This document shows, one piece after another, positions 37,402 to 46,770 of a stretch of DNA of 64,000 nt (position 1 is the first letter of the stretch; every line of letters starts with the position of its first letter). Origin of the DNA: Rhodobacterales bacterium HKCCE2091 (lineage in GTDB: Bacteria; Pseudomonadota; Alphaproteobacteria; Rhodobacterales; Rhodobacteraceae); NCBI GenBank assembly GCA_015689685.1, contig WVSL01000009.1, forward strand, positions 62,001-126,000, read 5' to 3'. The position numbers were made by a program, and so were the translations under genes. The notes under the pieces are model-generated. The model did no database searches, was not told the origin of the DNA, and saw only the letters and a program-made list of their open reading frames with translations.

Positions 37402-38955
37402 ATGTCCAGCATTCTGACGAACACCAGCGCGATGGTCGCGCTCCAGACGCTCAAGCAGGTCAACATGAACCTGCAGGGTGTCCAGTCCGAGATCTCTACC
37501 GGCAAGTCGATCTCCTCGGCCAAGGACAACTCGGCCGTCTGGGCCATCTCGAAAGTGATGGAGTCCGACGTCAAGGGCTTCAACGCCATCTCCGAATCCC
37601 TCGCGCTCGGCGAGTCCACCGTCGCCGTCGCCCGCAACGCGTCGGAAACCGTGACCGACCTGCTCGTGCAGATGAAGGAGAAGATCGTCGGCGCACAGGA
37701 AGAGAACGTCGACCGCGCCAAGCTGCAGAACGACATCACCGCCCTGACCGACCAGATCTCCTCGGTCGTCGGTGCGGCGCAGTTCAACGGCCTCAACCTG
37801 CTCCAGGGCACGGATGACATGAACATCCTGTCCTCGCTCGACCGCGCGTCGGACGGCACCGTCACCGCGTCCGACATCACCGTCGCGCGCCAGGACCTGA
37901 GCTTCGATGCCGGCGTCTACGGCACCGGTGCCGCCCTGACCGGCAACATCACCGCGGTCGACGGTGCGGGCAGCCTCGCGGGTGTCGCCGGGACCGAGTT
38001 CTCGAGCGCCGCCAACACGATGACCGTCCAGCTTGCGGCGGTAACCGCGGCCGCGTCGAACACCTACAACCTGCAGGTCGCCGGCGAGACCGTGACCTTC
38101 ACCTCCGACGCCGCGGGCAACACCGCCGACAGCGTCGCGGCCGGCATCACCGCCGCGCTGAACGCCGCCGGCATCGAGGACATCACCGCGACCGTGTCCA
38201 CCGACACGATCACGATCTCGTCGACCTCCAAGTTCGACGATGTCGAGGTGAACCTCTCCACCACCGACTCCACCGCCACGGCCAACGTGAATGGTGCCGG
38301 CGCGGGTGGCGCGGGTGCGGGCTTCACCGGCGAGTCCATCGCTGCGCGCGCATCGACCATGACCTTCTCGAACACCGCCGGTGTGAGCGAAGGCGACGGC
38401 TACCGCGTCTCCATCGGCGGCGTGACCTACGACTACGTTGCCGGCAAGAACGAGACCTTCGAGGACGTTGCACGCGGCCTCAAGACGGTCATCGACGGTG
38501 CCGCCGTGGCCGGGATCTCGACCAAGGTGACCCAGGACGAGGCGACCGGTTCGTGGGTCCTGCAGCTCGACAACGACAGCGCCACCGATCTCGCGCTGAC
38601 GGGTGACGGCGCCGCGGGCGGCGAGGCGACGGGCGGTCTCGTCGGGCTCGACGACATCGATGTCACCACCGACGAAGGTGTCGAGGCCGCGCTCGCCAAC
38701 ATCGAGACGATGATCGACAACTCGATCGACGCCGCCGCCGAATTCGGCTCCGCGCAGGGCCGGATCGAGACGCAGTCGGACTTCATCTCGAAGCTGACCG
38801 ACAGCCTCAAGGCCGGGATCGGCTCGCTGGTCGACGCCGACATGGAAGAGGCCTCGGCGCGCCTGCAGGCCCTGCAGGTCCAGCAGCAGCTGGCGACCCA
38901 GTCGCTCTCGATCGCCAACCAGGCTCCGCAGAACGTGCTGTCCCTGTTCCGGTAA
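37402..38955 (+). CDS. fliC: Flagellin
   Basis: The 517-residue filament subunit has canonical N-terminal D0/D1 helices (residues 1 to about 145: MSSILTNTSAMVALQTLKQV, STGKSISSAKDNSAVWAIS) and the C-terminal D1/D0 end (about 420-517, finishing SIANQAPQNVLSLFR). Between them is a surface region of about 270 residues with two beta-rich modules, near 206-305 and 318-415. It is larger than the usual alphaproteobacterial flagellin of about 280-400 residues. ATG 37402 is preceded by AAGGA. flaF and flbT follow in the same direction. Confidence 0.95.
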   Translation: MSSILTNTSAMVALQTLKQVNMNLQGVQSEISTGKSISSAKDNSAVWAISKVMESDVKGFNAISESLALGESTVAVARNASETVTDLLVQMKEKIVGAQEENVDRAKLQNDITALTDQISSVVGAAQFNGLNLLQGTDDMNILSSLDRASDGTVTASDITVARQDLSFDAGVYGTGAALTGNITAVDGAGSLAGVAGTEFSSAANTMTVQLAAVTAAASNTYNLQVAGETVTFTSDAAGNTADSVAAGITAALNAAGIEDITATVSTDTITISSTSKFDDVEVNLSTTDSTATANVNGAGAGGAGAGFTGESIAARASTMTFSNTAGVSEGDGYRVSIGGVTYDYVAGKNETFEDVARGLKTVIDGAAVAGISTKVTQDEATGSWVLQLDNDSATDLALTGDGAAGGEATGGLVGLDDIDVTTDEGVEAALANIETMIDNSIDAAAEFGSAQGRIETQSDFISKLTDSLKAGIGSLVDADMEEASARLQALQVQQQLATQSLSIANQAPQNVLSLFR

Positions 38956-38968
38956 TCTTCACCGGCTC

Positions 38969-38995
38969 GTCGCCGGGGCCACCCGCCCCGGCGAC
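38969..38995 (+). terminator. Hairpin after flagellin
   Basis: A perfect ten-base-pair stem (GTCGCCGGGG 38969-38978, CCCCGGCGAC 38986-38995) closes a seven-base loop 14 bp after the flagellin stop. No T tract follows, so it is a 3' stabiliser or partial terminator that would let flagellin mRNA exceed flaF-flbT. Confidence 0.55.
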
Positions 38996-39047
38996 ATCCT
39001 GAGACGATCCAGGCCCGAAACGCCCCCGACCGGAAGGACTCCGAACA

Positions 39048-39422
39048 GTGTACTCGACCCACCTCGCTCAGGCTGCCTACTCGACCACCGACTCGCCCGT
39101 TCGTACCGACCGAGGCACCGAACACGCAGCGTTCGAGAAGGTCACGTCGCGGCTCGCCGCCGCCGATGCCCCGGGTGCCGCCTTCCGCGTTCGTGCCGCC
39201 GCGATCCAGGACAACCGCCGCCTCTGGACGATCCTCGCCTCCGATGCGCTGGACCCGGAAAACGGCCTGCCGCCGCGGCTTCGCGCCCAGATTGTCTACC
39301 TCTACGAATTCACACAGGATCATTGCCGCAAGGCGCTCAGGAATGAAGCGAGCCTGCGGCCCCTGATCGAGATCAACACCGCCGTCATGAGGGGCCTCCG
39401 CGGCGAGAAAGGAACGCCATGA
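39048..39422 (+). CDS. flaF: Flagellar biosynthesis regulator FlaF
   Basis: The 124-residue helical protein matches FlaF: AAFEKVTSRLAAA, RRLWTILASDALDPENGLP and RAQIVYLYEFTQDHCRKAL. FlaF is needed for flagellin production and acts with or against FlbT after transcription. The start is GTG 39048. An SD is not obvious apart from GGAAGGA about 15 bp upstream. The gene overlaps flbT by 4 bp. Confidence 0.92.
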   Translation: MYSTHLAQAAYSTTDSPVRTDRGTEHAAFEKVTSRLAAADAPGAAFRVRAAAIQDNRRLWTILASDALDPENGLPPRLRAQIVYLYEFTQDHCRKALRNEASLRPLIEINTAVMRGLRGEKGTP

Positions 39423-39832
39423 GCGGCCTGGTTCTGAAACTCAGCCCGAAGGAACGGGTGCTGATCAACGGTGCGGTGATCGAGAACGGGGACCGCCGGT
39501 CCCGGCTTTCGATCATGACGCCGAACGCGAACATCCTCCGCCTGCGCGACGCGATCCACCCCGACGAGGTCACGACGCCGGTGCGTCGGGTATGCTACAT
39601 CGCGCAACTCGTGCTGTCCGGCGACGCGGATTTCGAGGAGGCGAAAGTCCAGATCCTCCGCGGGATCGAACAGTTGAGCCAGGTCTTCACCGATGCCGAC
39701 AGCAGGTCGCAACTCGCGGTGGCCACCGACCAGATGGTGGGGGGAAACACCTACCAGGCTCTGAAGGCGCTGCGCACGCTTCTGCCGCGGGAAGAACGTC
39801 TGCTCGCCGCGAGCCGGGGCGGTACGGCATGA
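39419..39832 (+). CDS. flbT: Flagellin mRNA regulator FlbT
   Basis: The 137-residue protein matches FlbT along its length: LVLKLSPKERVLINGAVIEN at the start, then RILRLRDAI-like NANILRLRDAIHPDEVTTPV and VCYIAQLVLSGD. In Caulobacter FlbT binds the flagellin mRNA leader and limits its translation until hooks are complete. ATG 39419 overlaps flaF. The stop overlaps the next gene as ATGA, so flaF-flbT-DUF1217 are coupled. Confidence 0.94.
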   Translation: MSGLVLKLSPKERVLINGAVIENGDRRSRLSIMTPNANILRLRDAIHPDEVTTPVRRVCYIAQLVLSGDADFEEAKVQILRGIEQLSQVFTDADSRSQLAVATDQMVGGNTYQALKALRTLLPREERLLAASRGGTA

Positions 39833-40626
39833 CCTTTCAGCCCATCGTCCCGATGACCGGCTACGCCCGCTGGGCGTTCCTCGAACGCACGCTGGACGAC
39901 CAGACGGAGGCGTTTTCCCGGTCACCGGTCAATGCTCGGGACATGGAGTATTTCCGCGAGAACATCGGCCTCGTCGTGTCCGCAGAGGAACTGGTGTCCG
40001 ACTATCGTCTTCTGCGCGTGGCTCTCAGCGCCTACGGCCTGCAGGACGACCTCCCGAACCGCGCCTTCATCCGCACCGTCCTGTCCGATGGCACCACGGA
40101 CGACGATGCGCTTTCCAATCGCCTCGCGGACAAGCGTTACCGTGCCTTCTCCGAGGCCTTCGGCTTCGGCGAGGTCGCCATTCCGAAAACCCAGGACAGC
40201 GGCTTCGCGGACCGTATTCTCGCCCGGTTCGAAAGGCAGGAATTCGAACGCGCCGTGGGCGAGCAGAGCGAGGAGATGCGGCTCGGCCTGACCCTCCAGA
40301 GGGAACTGCCGGAGATCGCGGCGCGCGACATCAGCAACAACGCGGCCTGGTTGAGCGTGATGGGGAACCCGCCCCTGCGCGAGGTCTTCGAAACCGCCCT
40401 CGGTCTGCCCGAGGCGTTCGGTCTGCTCGATATTGATCGCCAGCTCGAAACCTTTCAGGCGAAGGCGCGCCAGTACCTCGGGACCGACGACATCACCGAG
40501 ATCGCGTCGGACGAAGGCACCGAGAAGGTGTTGCGCAACTACTTCGCCCGGGCCCAGATCAACACCCTTTCCCAGGTCGCTACGCCTGCGTCCATCGCGC
40601 TGACGCTCCTTCAGGGCGGCGGGTGA
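39829..40626 (+). CDS. DUF1217 flagellar-locus protein
   Basis: The 265-residue protein matches DUF1217, found in alphaproteobacterial flagellar loci. It is mostly helical with repeated segments such as DMEYFRENIGLVVSAEELVSDYRLL and LPNRAFIRTVLSDGT (parts). It has no signal peptide or membrane helix. Its role in flagellar assembly is unknown: a secreted or filament-associated function has been suggested by context only. Start ATG 39829 overlaps the flbT stop. Confidence 0.82.
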   Translation: MTFQPIVPMTGYARWAFLERTLDDQTEAFSRSPVNARDMEYFRENIGLVVSAEELVSDYRLLRVALSAYGLQDDLPNRAFIRTVLSDGTTDDDALSNRLADKRYRAFSEAFGFGEVAIPKTQDSGFADRILARFERQEFERAVGEQSEEMRLGLTLQRELPEIAARDISNNAAWLSVMGNPPLREVFETALGLPEAFGLLDIDRQLETFQAKARQYLGTDDITEIASDEGTEKVLRNYFARAQINTLSQVATPASIALTLLQGGG

Positions 40627-40731
40627 TATTCTGCTACAAGATTCCAGGCGGAGTAATCTCCCGACTGGCCTGACCGTCACGTCGTATCTGGACATATCCG
40701 GTGACGTCAGCTTGAGCAGATCAAAACCCGG

Positions 40732-42051
40732 TCATGCTGCCCGTGCGGCGGCTTCGCCAATCAACGATCCAAGCGCCCGGAAGGCGGCTGTGCGGTCGGT
40801 CGAGATCTCGGCCAGGAACGAGTCGAGCGCGGGCCACAGGGCGACGGCGGCATCGCTCACCGGGTCCTTGCCCTCTGCATAGAGCCCCGCCTGCAACATC
40901 AGTTCCACCTTGTCGTAGGCTCCGAGCAGTCGGCGCGCCTTGTTGATGAGCGCGAGTTCGTCCGCGCTGGCCGCCTTCGGAAGCGCGCGGCTGACGGACC
41001 GAAGGAGATCGACGGCAGGGTAGCGTCCCCGCTCCGCGATCTTCCGGTCGAGCACCACGTGTCCGTCGAGAACCCCGCGCAGGATGTCGGCGACCGGCCC
41101 TTCCATGTCCGACCCCGCGACGAGCACCGTCATGATCGCGGTGATGTCGCCCTGGCCGTCGCAGCCGGGTCCGGCGCGCTCGCAGAAACCCATGACGGCC
41201 TGTGCCAGAGAACTCGGGAATCCGCCGATTACCGGGGCCTCGCCTCCCACCGCGGCGACCTCGCGGTGCGCCTCGGCGAACCGCGTGATCGAATCGGCGA
41301 GCAGGAGGACGTGCCGGCCGCGATCCCGGAAATGCTCCGCCACCGCCATCGTGGTCAGCGCCGCCCGGGCACGGGTCAGCGCCGGGCGGTCCGACGTGGC
41401 CGCAACTACCACCGCGCGTTTCAACCCCTCTTCCCCAAGGGTTTCCTCGACGAACTCGCGCACCTCGCGGCCGCGTTCACCGATCAGCCCGATCACCACC
41501 ACGTCGGCCTCGATCCCGCGGGCGAGAGACGACAGCAGGATCGACTTCCCCACGCCCGACCCCGCGAACAGCCCGACGCGTTGCCCCCGCACGATTGGTA
41601 ACAAGGTGTCGAAGACGGCCAGCCCGGTGTCGAGCGGGGCGCCGAGCCCGCGCCGTTCCGTCGGGCTGGGCGGCGCAGCGACGAGCGGGCGCGCGACGTC
41701 CCCCGGGTCCAGCGGCCGGCCGTCGAGGGGCTGCCCGTCCGGGTCGATGACCCGCCCGACCCACGCGTCCGACGGTGCGATCCGGCGGGGGCCGAGATGA
41801 AAGGCGCGCTCGCTCAGTCGCAGGCCCGCCAGGGGACCGTCGACCATCACGCGGGCGTAATCGCCGGAGAGGGACACGATGTCGCCGAGCCGCCCCCCGG
41901 GCAGTTCGACCGCGTCACCGAGCGCGGCCACCCGGCCGAGCCCCGCGACGTCGATCCCCTGCGCGCCGAGCCCGACGATCTCGCCCGCCGTTCGCCGCGG
42001 ATCCACCCGGCGCAGCCGGGCGAGCAGGGGGGCGAAGATATCCTCGGTCAT
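40732..42051 (-). CDS. fliI: Flagellum-specific ATPase FliI
   Basis: The 439-residue F1-beta-like ATPase energises substrate entry into the flagellar export gate. Walker A is GLFAGSGVGKSILLSSLARG near residue 163. GLIGERGREVREFVEETLG and the arginine-rich C-terminal region follow, with the Walker B-type HVLLLADSITRFAEAHREV. ATG 42051 (MTEDIFAPLLARLRRVDP) is chosen because the open frame beyond it lies in the flgB promoter region. It is divergent from flgB and convergent with DUF1217. Confidence 0.96.
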   Translation of the reverse strand: MTEDIFAPLLARLRRVDPRRTAGEIVGLGAQGIDVAGLGRVAALGDAVELPGGRLGDIVSLSGDYARVMVDGPLAGLRLSERAFHLGPRRIAPSDAWVGRVIDPDGQPLDGRPLDPGDVARPLVAAPPSPTERRGLGAPLDTGLAVFDTLLPIVRGQRVGLFAGSGVGKSILLSSLARGIEADVVVIGLIGERGREVREFVEETLGEEGLKRAVVVAATSDRPALTRARAALTTMAVAEHFRDRGRHVLLLADSITRFAEAHREVAAVGGEAPVIGGFPSSLAQAVMGFCERAGPGCDGQGDITAIMTVLVAGSDMEGPVADILRGVLDGHVVLDRKIAERGRYPAVDLLRSVSRALPKAASADELALINKARRLLGAYDKVELMLQAGLYAEGKDPVSDAAVALWPALDSFLAEISTDRTAAFRALGSLIGEAAARAA

Positions 42052-42137
42052 CAACGGGTCTCCTTCGGGTGTTCGCTTACTGTTCCTAAAGGAATCACCG
42101 TTAAGCACCGGTGTATCCATTCGAGGGAGAAGCCCCG

Positions 42138-42485
42138 ATGTTCGAGTCACTGGAGATCTTCGATCTCGCCGCCGCCCGCGCCCGCCATGCGGCAACGCGG
42201 CAGTCCGTGATCGCGCGCAATATCGCGAACGCCGACACGCCGGGATACCGCGCCCAGGACATCACCCCCTTCGAGGACATCTTCGACCGCACCGCGCCCG
42301 GCCGCTTGTCGAGCGCGGAGTTTGGCCGCACGCACGACGCGCACAGCCCGAACTCGCCGAACGGCAACTCCGTCTCGCTGGAGCTCGAGATGATGCGCGG
42401 GGTCGAAACGCAGCGGGATCACGACCGCGCGCTGATGGTCTACCGCACCGCGATGTCCGTCCTTCGCATGAGCCTCGGCCGCTGA
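42138..42485 (+). CDS. flgB: Flagellar proximal rod protein FlgB
   Basis: The 115-residue rod subunit shows the axial-protein N-terminal helix and motif, IARNIANADTPGYRAQDI, near residue 26, and a C-terminal helix (RALMVYRTAMSVLRMSLGR) that packs in the rod core. Start ATG 42138 (MFESLEIFDLAAARARHA) follows GAGGGAGAAG. It begins a long operon, flgB-flgC-fliE-fliQ-flgF-flgG-flgA-flgH-FliL-like. Confidence 0.94.
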   Translation: MFESLEIFDLAAARARHAATRQSVIARNIANADTPGYRAQDITPFEDIFDRTAPGRLSSAEFGRTHDAHSPNSPNGNSVSLELEMMRGVETQRDHDRALMVYRTAMSVLRMSLGR

Positions 42486-42496
42486 GGGGACCAGAG

Positions 42497-42889
42497 ATGA
42501 ACGATTTCACCGCAACGCTCGCGATCGCGGCCAGTGGCATGGCCAGCCAGTCCGGCAGGCTTCGGCTGGTGTCGGAGAACATCGCGAACGCCGACACGCC
42601 CGGCTATCACCGCAAGCTCGCGAGTTTCGAACCGCTCAACGGGGCTGATGACGTCGAGGGCATGGTCGCGCTGGGGCGGGTCCAGCTCGACCGCACCGAT
42701 CTCGCGACGATCTACGACCCGTCCCATCCGATGGCCGGCACCGACGGCACCTATCGCGGGTCGAACGTCAACATGGTGATCGAGATCGCCGACGCCCGCG
42801 AAGCGCAGCGAAGCTACGAGGCGAACATGCGGATCTTCGACCAGGTGCGCCAAATGTCCAGCTCTCTGAATGACTTGCTGAGGAGGTAA
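42497..42889 (+). CDS. flgC: Flagellar proximal rod protein FlgC
   Basis: The 130-residue protein has the rod motif SENIANADTPGYHRKLASFE near residue 26 and a C-terminal segment, NVNMVIEIADAREAQRSYEAN, typical of FlgC, ending in the helix MRIFDQVRQMSSSLNDLLRR. It sits between flgB and fliE, as in most flagellar operons. Start ATG 42497 follows GGGGACCAGAG. An open frame extends far upstream but overlaps flgB. Confidence 0.95.
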   Translation: MNDFTATLAIAASGMASQSGRLRLVSENIANADTPGYHRKLASFEPLNGADDVEGMVALGRVQLDRTDLATIYDPSHPMAGTDGTYRGSNVNMVIEIADAREAQRSYEANMRIFDQVRQMSSSLNDLLRR

Positions 42890-42894
42890 CGAAA

Positions 42895-43185
42895 ATGGAT
42901 GTCAGAAATATCCTCGCTGCCCAGGCCTACGGGGCCACCCCCGGTGCCGCCATGCCCGACCACGGGGAGGAGTCGCGGGGGAACGCCTTCAACGAGGCGA
43001 TCCGAAGCTTCGCCGAGACCGTAGAGCGTGGCGAGACGATGGCCCGCGCCGCGATGACCTCGGGTGCAGATCCCCACGCGCTCGTGACCGCCCTCGCGCA
43101 GACCGAGCTTGCCGTCGAGACCGCCGTCACGATCCGCGACAAGGTCGTCGAGGCCTACCAGGAAATCCTGCGGATGCCGGTCTGA
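42895..43185 (+). CDS. fliE: Flagellar hook-basal body protein FliE
   Basis: The 96-residue adaptor links the MS ring to the proximal rod and is the first export substrate. NAFNEAIRSFAETVERGE near residue 30 and the C-terminal TELAVETAVTIRDKVVEAYQEILRMPV (two helices) are typical. Start ATG 42895 is preceded by a strong AGGAGG. Confidence 0.94.
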   Translation: MDVRNILAAQAYGATPGAAMPDHGEESRGNAFNEAIRSFAETVERGETMARAAMTSGADPHALVTALAQTELAVETAVTIRDKVVEAYQEILRMPV

Positions 43186-43194
43186 GCGCCCGCG

Positions 43195-43461
43195 ATGGAC
43201 GAGATCGCCTTCTACGACACGCTTCGGCAGGGGCTCTGGATCGCGGTGGAGATCGCGACCCCGATCCTTGCCGTCGCGCTCGTGACCGGTCTCGCCATCG
43301 GCCTGTTCCAGGCGCTCACCTCGATCCAGGAAATGACGCTGACCTTCGTGCCGAAACTGGCCGCGATCGTCGCCGTGTTCTGGCTCTCGATGAACTTCAT
43401 GGCCGAGAGCCTCACCAGCTTCTTCGCCACCCACCTGATCCCGCTGATCGAGGCGCTCTGA
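43195..43461 (+). CDS. fliQ: Flagellar export gate protein FliQ
   Basis: The 88-residue protein has two membrane helices and the family blocks TPILAVALVTGLAIGLFQAL and TSIQEMTLTFVPKLAA. FliQ forms part of the FliPQR export gate in the basal-body centre. Its position within the rod-gene operon differs from the enterobacterial fliPQR order. fliP and fliR are elsewhere in this locus. Confidence 0.96.
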   Translation: MDEIAFYDTLRQGLWIAVEIATPILAVALVTGLAIGLFQALTSIQEMTLTFVPKLAAIVAVFWLSMNFMAESLTSFFATHLIPLIEAL

Positions 43462-43464
43462 GAG

Positions 43465-44187
43465 ATGGACAACAGCTTCTACACGACGCTGACCCGGCAG
43501 ACGGGTCTGCTTGGCGAAATGCAGAGCGTCGCGAACAACATCGCCAACATCTCGACCACCGGTTTCCGCGGCGAAGGCGCCGTCTTCGCTGAACATGTCG
43601 CGACCCTCGGTCACGGGCAGGACAGCCTGTCGATGGCGGCTGCAGTCGGGCGCCGCATGGACATGTCCCAGGGCGGTCTTACCCGCACCGGTTCCGCCTA
43701 CGACCTCGCCATCGAGGGCGACGGCTTCTTCCTCGTCGAGACCCCGGACGGGGAGCGGCTGACCCGCGCCGGCCACTTCACGCCCGATGCCAACGGCGAA
43801 CTCGTGACGCCCGACGGCTATCGCCTGCTCGACGCCGGCGGGGCGCCCGTGTTCGTGCCGCCGGACGCCCGTTCGGTCTCCGTCGCATCGGATGGAACGC
43901 TCTCCGCGGACGGCAACCCGCTCACGGTCATCGGCCTCTGGCAACCGAACGAAGCGGACGACCTGCAGCACCGGACCGGCGTCCTGTTCGAGGCGCCGGG
44001 CGGCGTCCAGCCGGTGCTGGAATACACGGTGATGCAGGGCTTCCTGGAGGAATCCAACGTCAACCCAGTCACCGAGATCGCGCGGATGATCGAGGTCCAG
44101 CGCGCCTACGAGCTCGGCCAGAGTTTCCTGGAATCCGAGGACGAACGCGTCCGCGGCTTCCTGCGGACGGTCGGCGCAAGAACCTGA
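43465..44187 (+). CDS. flgF: Flagellar proximal rod protein FlgF
   Basis: The 240-residue rod protein has the FlgE/F/G N-terminal motif (SVANNIANISTTGFRGEGA near residue 21), the central LAIEGDGFFLVETPDGERLT block near 85, and the C-terminal helix (ARMIEVQRAYELGQSFLESEDE near 207). At about 240 residues and directly before flgG it is FlgF rather than FlgE. ATG 43465 is 3 bp after the fliQ stop. Confidence 0.93.
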   Translation: MDNSFYTTLTRQTGLLGEMQSVANNIANISTTGFRGEGAVFAEHVATLGHGQDSLSMAAAVGRRMDMSQGGLTRTGSAYDLAIEGDGFFLVETPDGERLTRAGHFTPDANGELVTPDGYRLLDAGGAPVFVPPDARSVSVASDGTLSADGNPLTVIGLWQPNEADDLQHRTGVLFEAPGGVQPVLEYTVMQGFLEESNVNPVTEIARMIEVQRAYELGQSFLESEDERVRGFLRTVGART

Positions 44188-44199
44188 GGAGCATGAACG

Positions 44200-44985
44200 A
44201 TGAGAGCCCTTGATATCGCCGCTACCGGCATGGCCGCGCAGCAGATGAGGGTCGAGGTGATCTCGCACAACCTCGCCAACATGAATACCACCGGCTACAG
44301 CGCCAGGCGGGTCGAATTCTCGGACCTTCACTACCAGCAGCTGACGCGCGCGGGCGCGATCTCGGCCTCGGATGGCACGATGGTGCCGACCGGGGTCCAG
44401 CTCGGCCTCGGGGTCAGGGCCTCTTCCGTCGCGGTGAATTTCCAGCAGGGAACGATCCTCGCGACCGGCGGCGAGCTCGATCTCGCCATCGAGGGCGAGG
44501 GCTTCCTCGAGGTCACGCTGCCCTCGGGGCAAAGCGCCTACACCCGTGACGGCGGCCTTAAGCTCACGGGCGACGGGCTCGTCGTCACGTCCGACGGCCA
44601 CGAGGTCACGCCCGGCATCACGGTGCCCGACGACGCGCGCGCGATCTCGATCAACTCGGACGGCGAGGTCTACGCCTACTTCAACGACAACACGCAGCCC
44701 GCGTTGCTCGGACAGTTCACCCTGACCGACTTCTCCAACCCCCGCGGCCTGGAAGCGATCGGGTCGAACCTGTTCCTCGAGACCGAGGCCTCGGGCCAGC
44801 CGACCACCGGCAATCCGGGGGAGGACGGCCTCGGCACCATTCGCCAGGGGTATCTCGAGGAAAGCTCGGTCGATGCGGTGGCTGAGATCACGGACCTGAT
44901 CGAGGCGCAGCGCGGCTACGAGCTGAATGCCAAGGTCATCACCGCCGCAGACCAGATGCTGGGCGCGACCACCCAGATCCGATGA
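44200..44985 (+). CDS. flgG: Flagellar distal rod protein FlgG
   Basis: The 261-residue distal rod subunit is near the standard length. It has VISHNLANMNTTGYSARRVE near residue 24, LAIEGEGFLEVTLPSGQ near 95, and the C-terminal ITDLIEAQRGYELNAKVIT near 228. It is the major rod component reached by the P and L rings encoded in this locus. Its stop overlaps flgA by 4 bp. Confidence 0.96.
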   Translation: MRALDIAATGMAAQQMRVEVISHNLANMNTTGYSARRVEFSDLHYQQLTRAGAISASDGTMVPTGVQLGLGVRASSVAVNFQQGTILATGGELDLAIEGEGFLEVTLPSGQSAYTRDGGLKLTGDGLVVTSDGHEVTPGITVPDDARAISINSDGEVYAYFNDNTQPALLGQFTLTDFSNPRGLEAIGSNLFLETEASGQPTTGNPGEDGLGTIRQGYLEESSVDAVAEITDLIEAQRGYELNAKVITAADQMLGATTQIR

Positions 44986-45410
44986 TCCGCTTCCTCGTCT
45001 TCCTGATCCTTCTCGGGCCGTTCGCACCCGCCCGCGCGGACATCGTCGTCGCGACGGGCACGATCCGCAGTCAGCAGGTGATCGGCCCGGCCGACATCGC
45101 ACTTGCCGACGGCAATGTTCCGGGCGCCCTCACGAGGATCGACGACGCGATCGGCCTGGAGGCGCGGATCAACATCTACCCCGGCCGCCCGGTCCGGGCC
45201 GGCGACCTGCAGGAACCGGCGCTGGTGGAGCGGAACGAGATCGTGACGCTCCGCTACTCCGCCGGCGGGCTCGTGATCATGACCGAGGGCCGCTCGCTCG
45301 ACCGCGCCGGGATCGGGGAACTGATCCGGGTCCAGAACCTCGCGTCCCGGACCGCCGTGACCGGGCGGGTGCTCGGGCCCGGGCTGGTCTCCGTCGGCAA
45401 CATGCAATGA
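44982..45410 (+). CDS. flgA: Flagellar P-ring chaperone FlgA
   Basis: The 142-residue protein has a signal peptide (MIRFLVFLILLGPFAPARA) and the SAF/ChapFlgA domain: NIYPGRPVRAGDLQEPALVE, then LRYSAGGLVIMTEGRSLDRA and RVLGPGLVSV. It is shorter than enterobacterial FlgA, lacking the N-terminal extra domain. It acts in the periplasm to assist FlgI. Coupled to flgG by overlap and followed by flgH after 7 bp. Confidence 0.93.
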   Translation: MIRFLVFLILLGPFAPARADIVVATGTIRSQQVIGPADIALADGNVPGALTRIDDAIGLEARINIYPGRPVRAGDLQEPALVERNEIVTLRYSAGGLVIMTEGRSLDRAGIGELIRVQNLASRTAVTGRVLGPGLVSVGNMQ

Positions 45411-45417
45411 GGACGCC

Positions 45418-46167
45418 ATGACACTCCTGCGCCGGCCCCGCCGGATCGTGCTCTCCCTGCTCGTCGCGCTCTCGGCAGTTGCCGGCTGCACGCGGCTGGA
45501 AAACGTCGGACGCCTGCCCGAACTGACCCCGGCCGGAACGGGCGACGAGGTGATCGCGATGGCCTCCGCGCCATTCCCTGGTGCGGTCGATCGGCGCCGC
45601 GTCGGCGACGGTGCCTCGCTCTGGACCGCGGGGCGCCGGTCGCTCCTCGGGGATCGGCGGGCGCAGTCCCGTGGCGACATCCTGACCGTGGTGATCGAGA
45701 TCGACGACAGCGCCAGCATCTCCAATGCCTCCGACCGGTCGCGTTCGGGTTCGGAAAACCTGTCGCTGAACCAGCTCTTCGGCATCCCGCAGCGTATCGA
45801 CGACCGGCTGCCGATCGGCGCGAGTTCCGCCGACGCCGTCGACATCGCCGGGAACTCCGCGTCGTCCGGCCAGGGGTCCGTGACCCGCAACGAACAGCTG
45901 ACGCTCCGCATCGCGGTCACCGTGACCGAGGTTCTGCCCAATGGGGTTCTGCGCATCCAGGGCACGCAGGAGGTTCGCGTCAATTACGAGGTGCGTGAGC
46001 TGACCATCACCGGTTACGTCCGACCCGAGGACGTCTCGCGCCTGAACGAGATCACCTACGACAAGATCGCCGCCGCGCGCATTTCCTACGGCGGTCGTGG
46101 CCAGATCAGCGACGTGCAGCAGCCGCGATACGGCCAGCAGGTCGCCGATATCCTGCTTCCCTTCTGA
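45418..46167 (+). CDS. flgH: Flagellar L-ring lipoprotein FlgH
   Basis: The 249-residue protein begins with a lipoprotein signal, with lipobox AVAGC and Cys at residue 23. It has the FlgH segments RADSIFTVVI-like GDILTVVIEIDDSAS near residue 85, RNEQLTLRIAVTVTEVLPNG and RIQGTQEVRVNYE near 183, followed by TITGYVRPEDVS. It forms the outer-membrane L ring around the distal rod. Confidence 0.95.
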   Translation: MTLLRRPRRIVLSLLVALSAVAGCTRLENVGRLPELTPAGTGDEVIAMASAPFPGAVDRRRVGDGASLWTAGRRSLLGDRRAQSRGDILTVVIEIDDSASISNASDRSRSGSENLSLNQLFGIPQRIDDRLPIGASSADAVDIAGNSASSGQGSVTRNEQLTLRIAVTVTEVLPNGVLRIQGTQEVRVNYEVRELTITGYVRPEDVSRLNEITYDKIAAARISYGGRGQISDVQQPRYGQQVADILLPF

Positions 46168-46176
46168 GGTGCCGCT

Positions 46177-46746
<570 letters not shown>

Positions 46747-46770
46747 GTTTCGGCAGGCCCCGCGGCCCCG

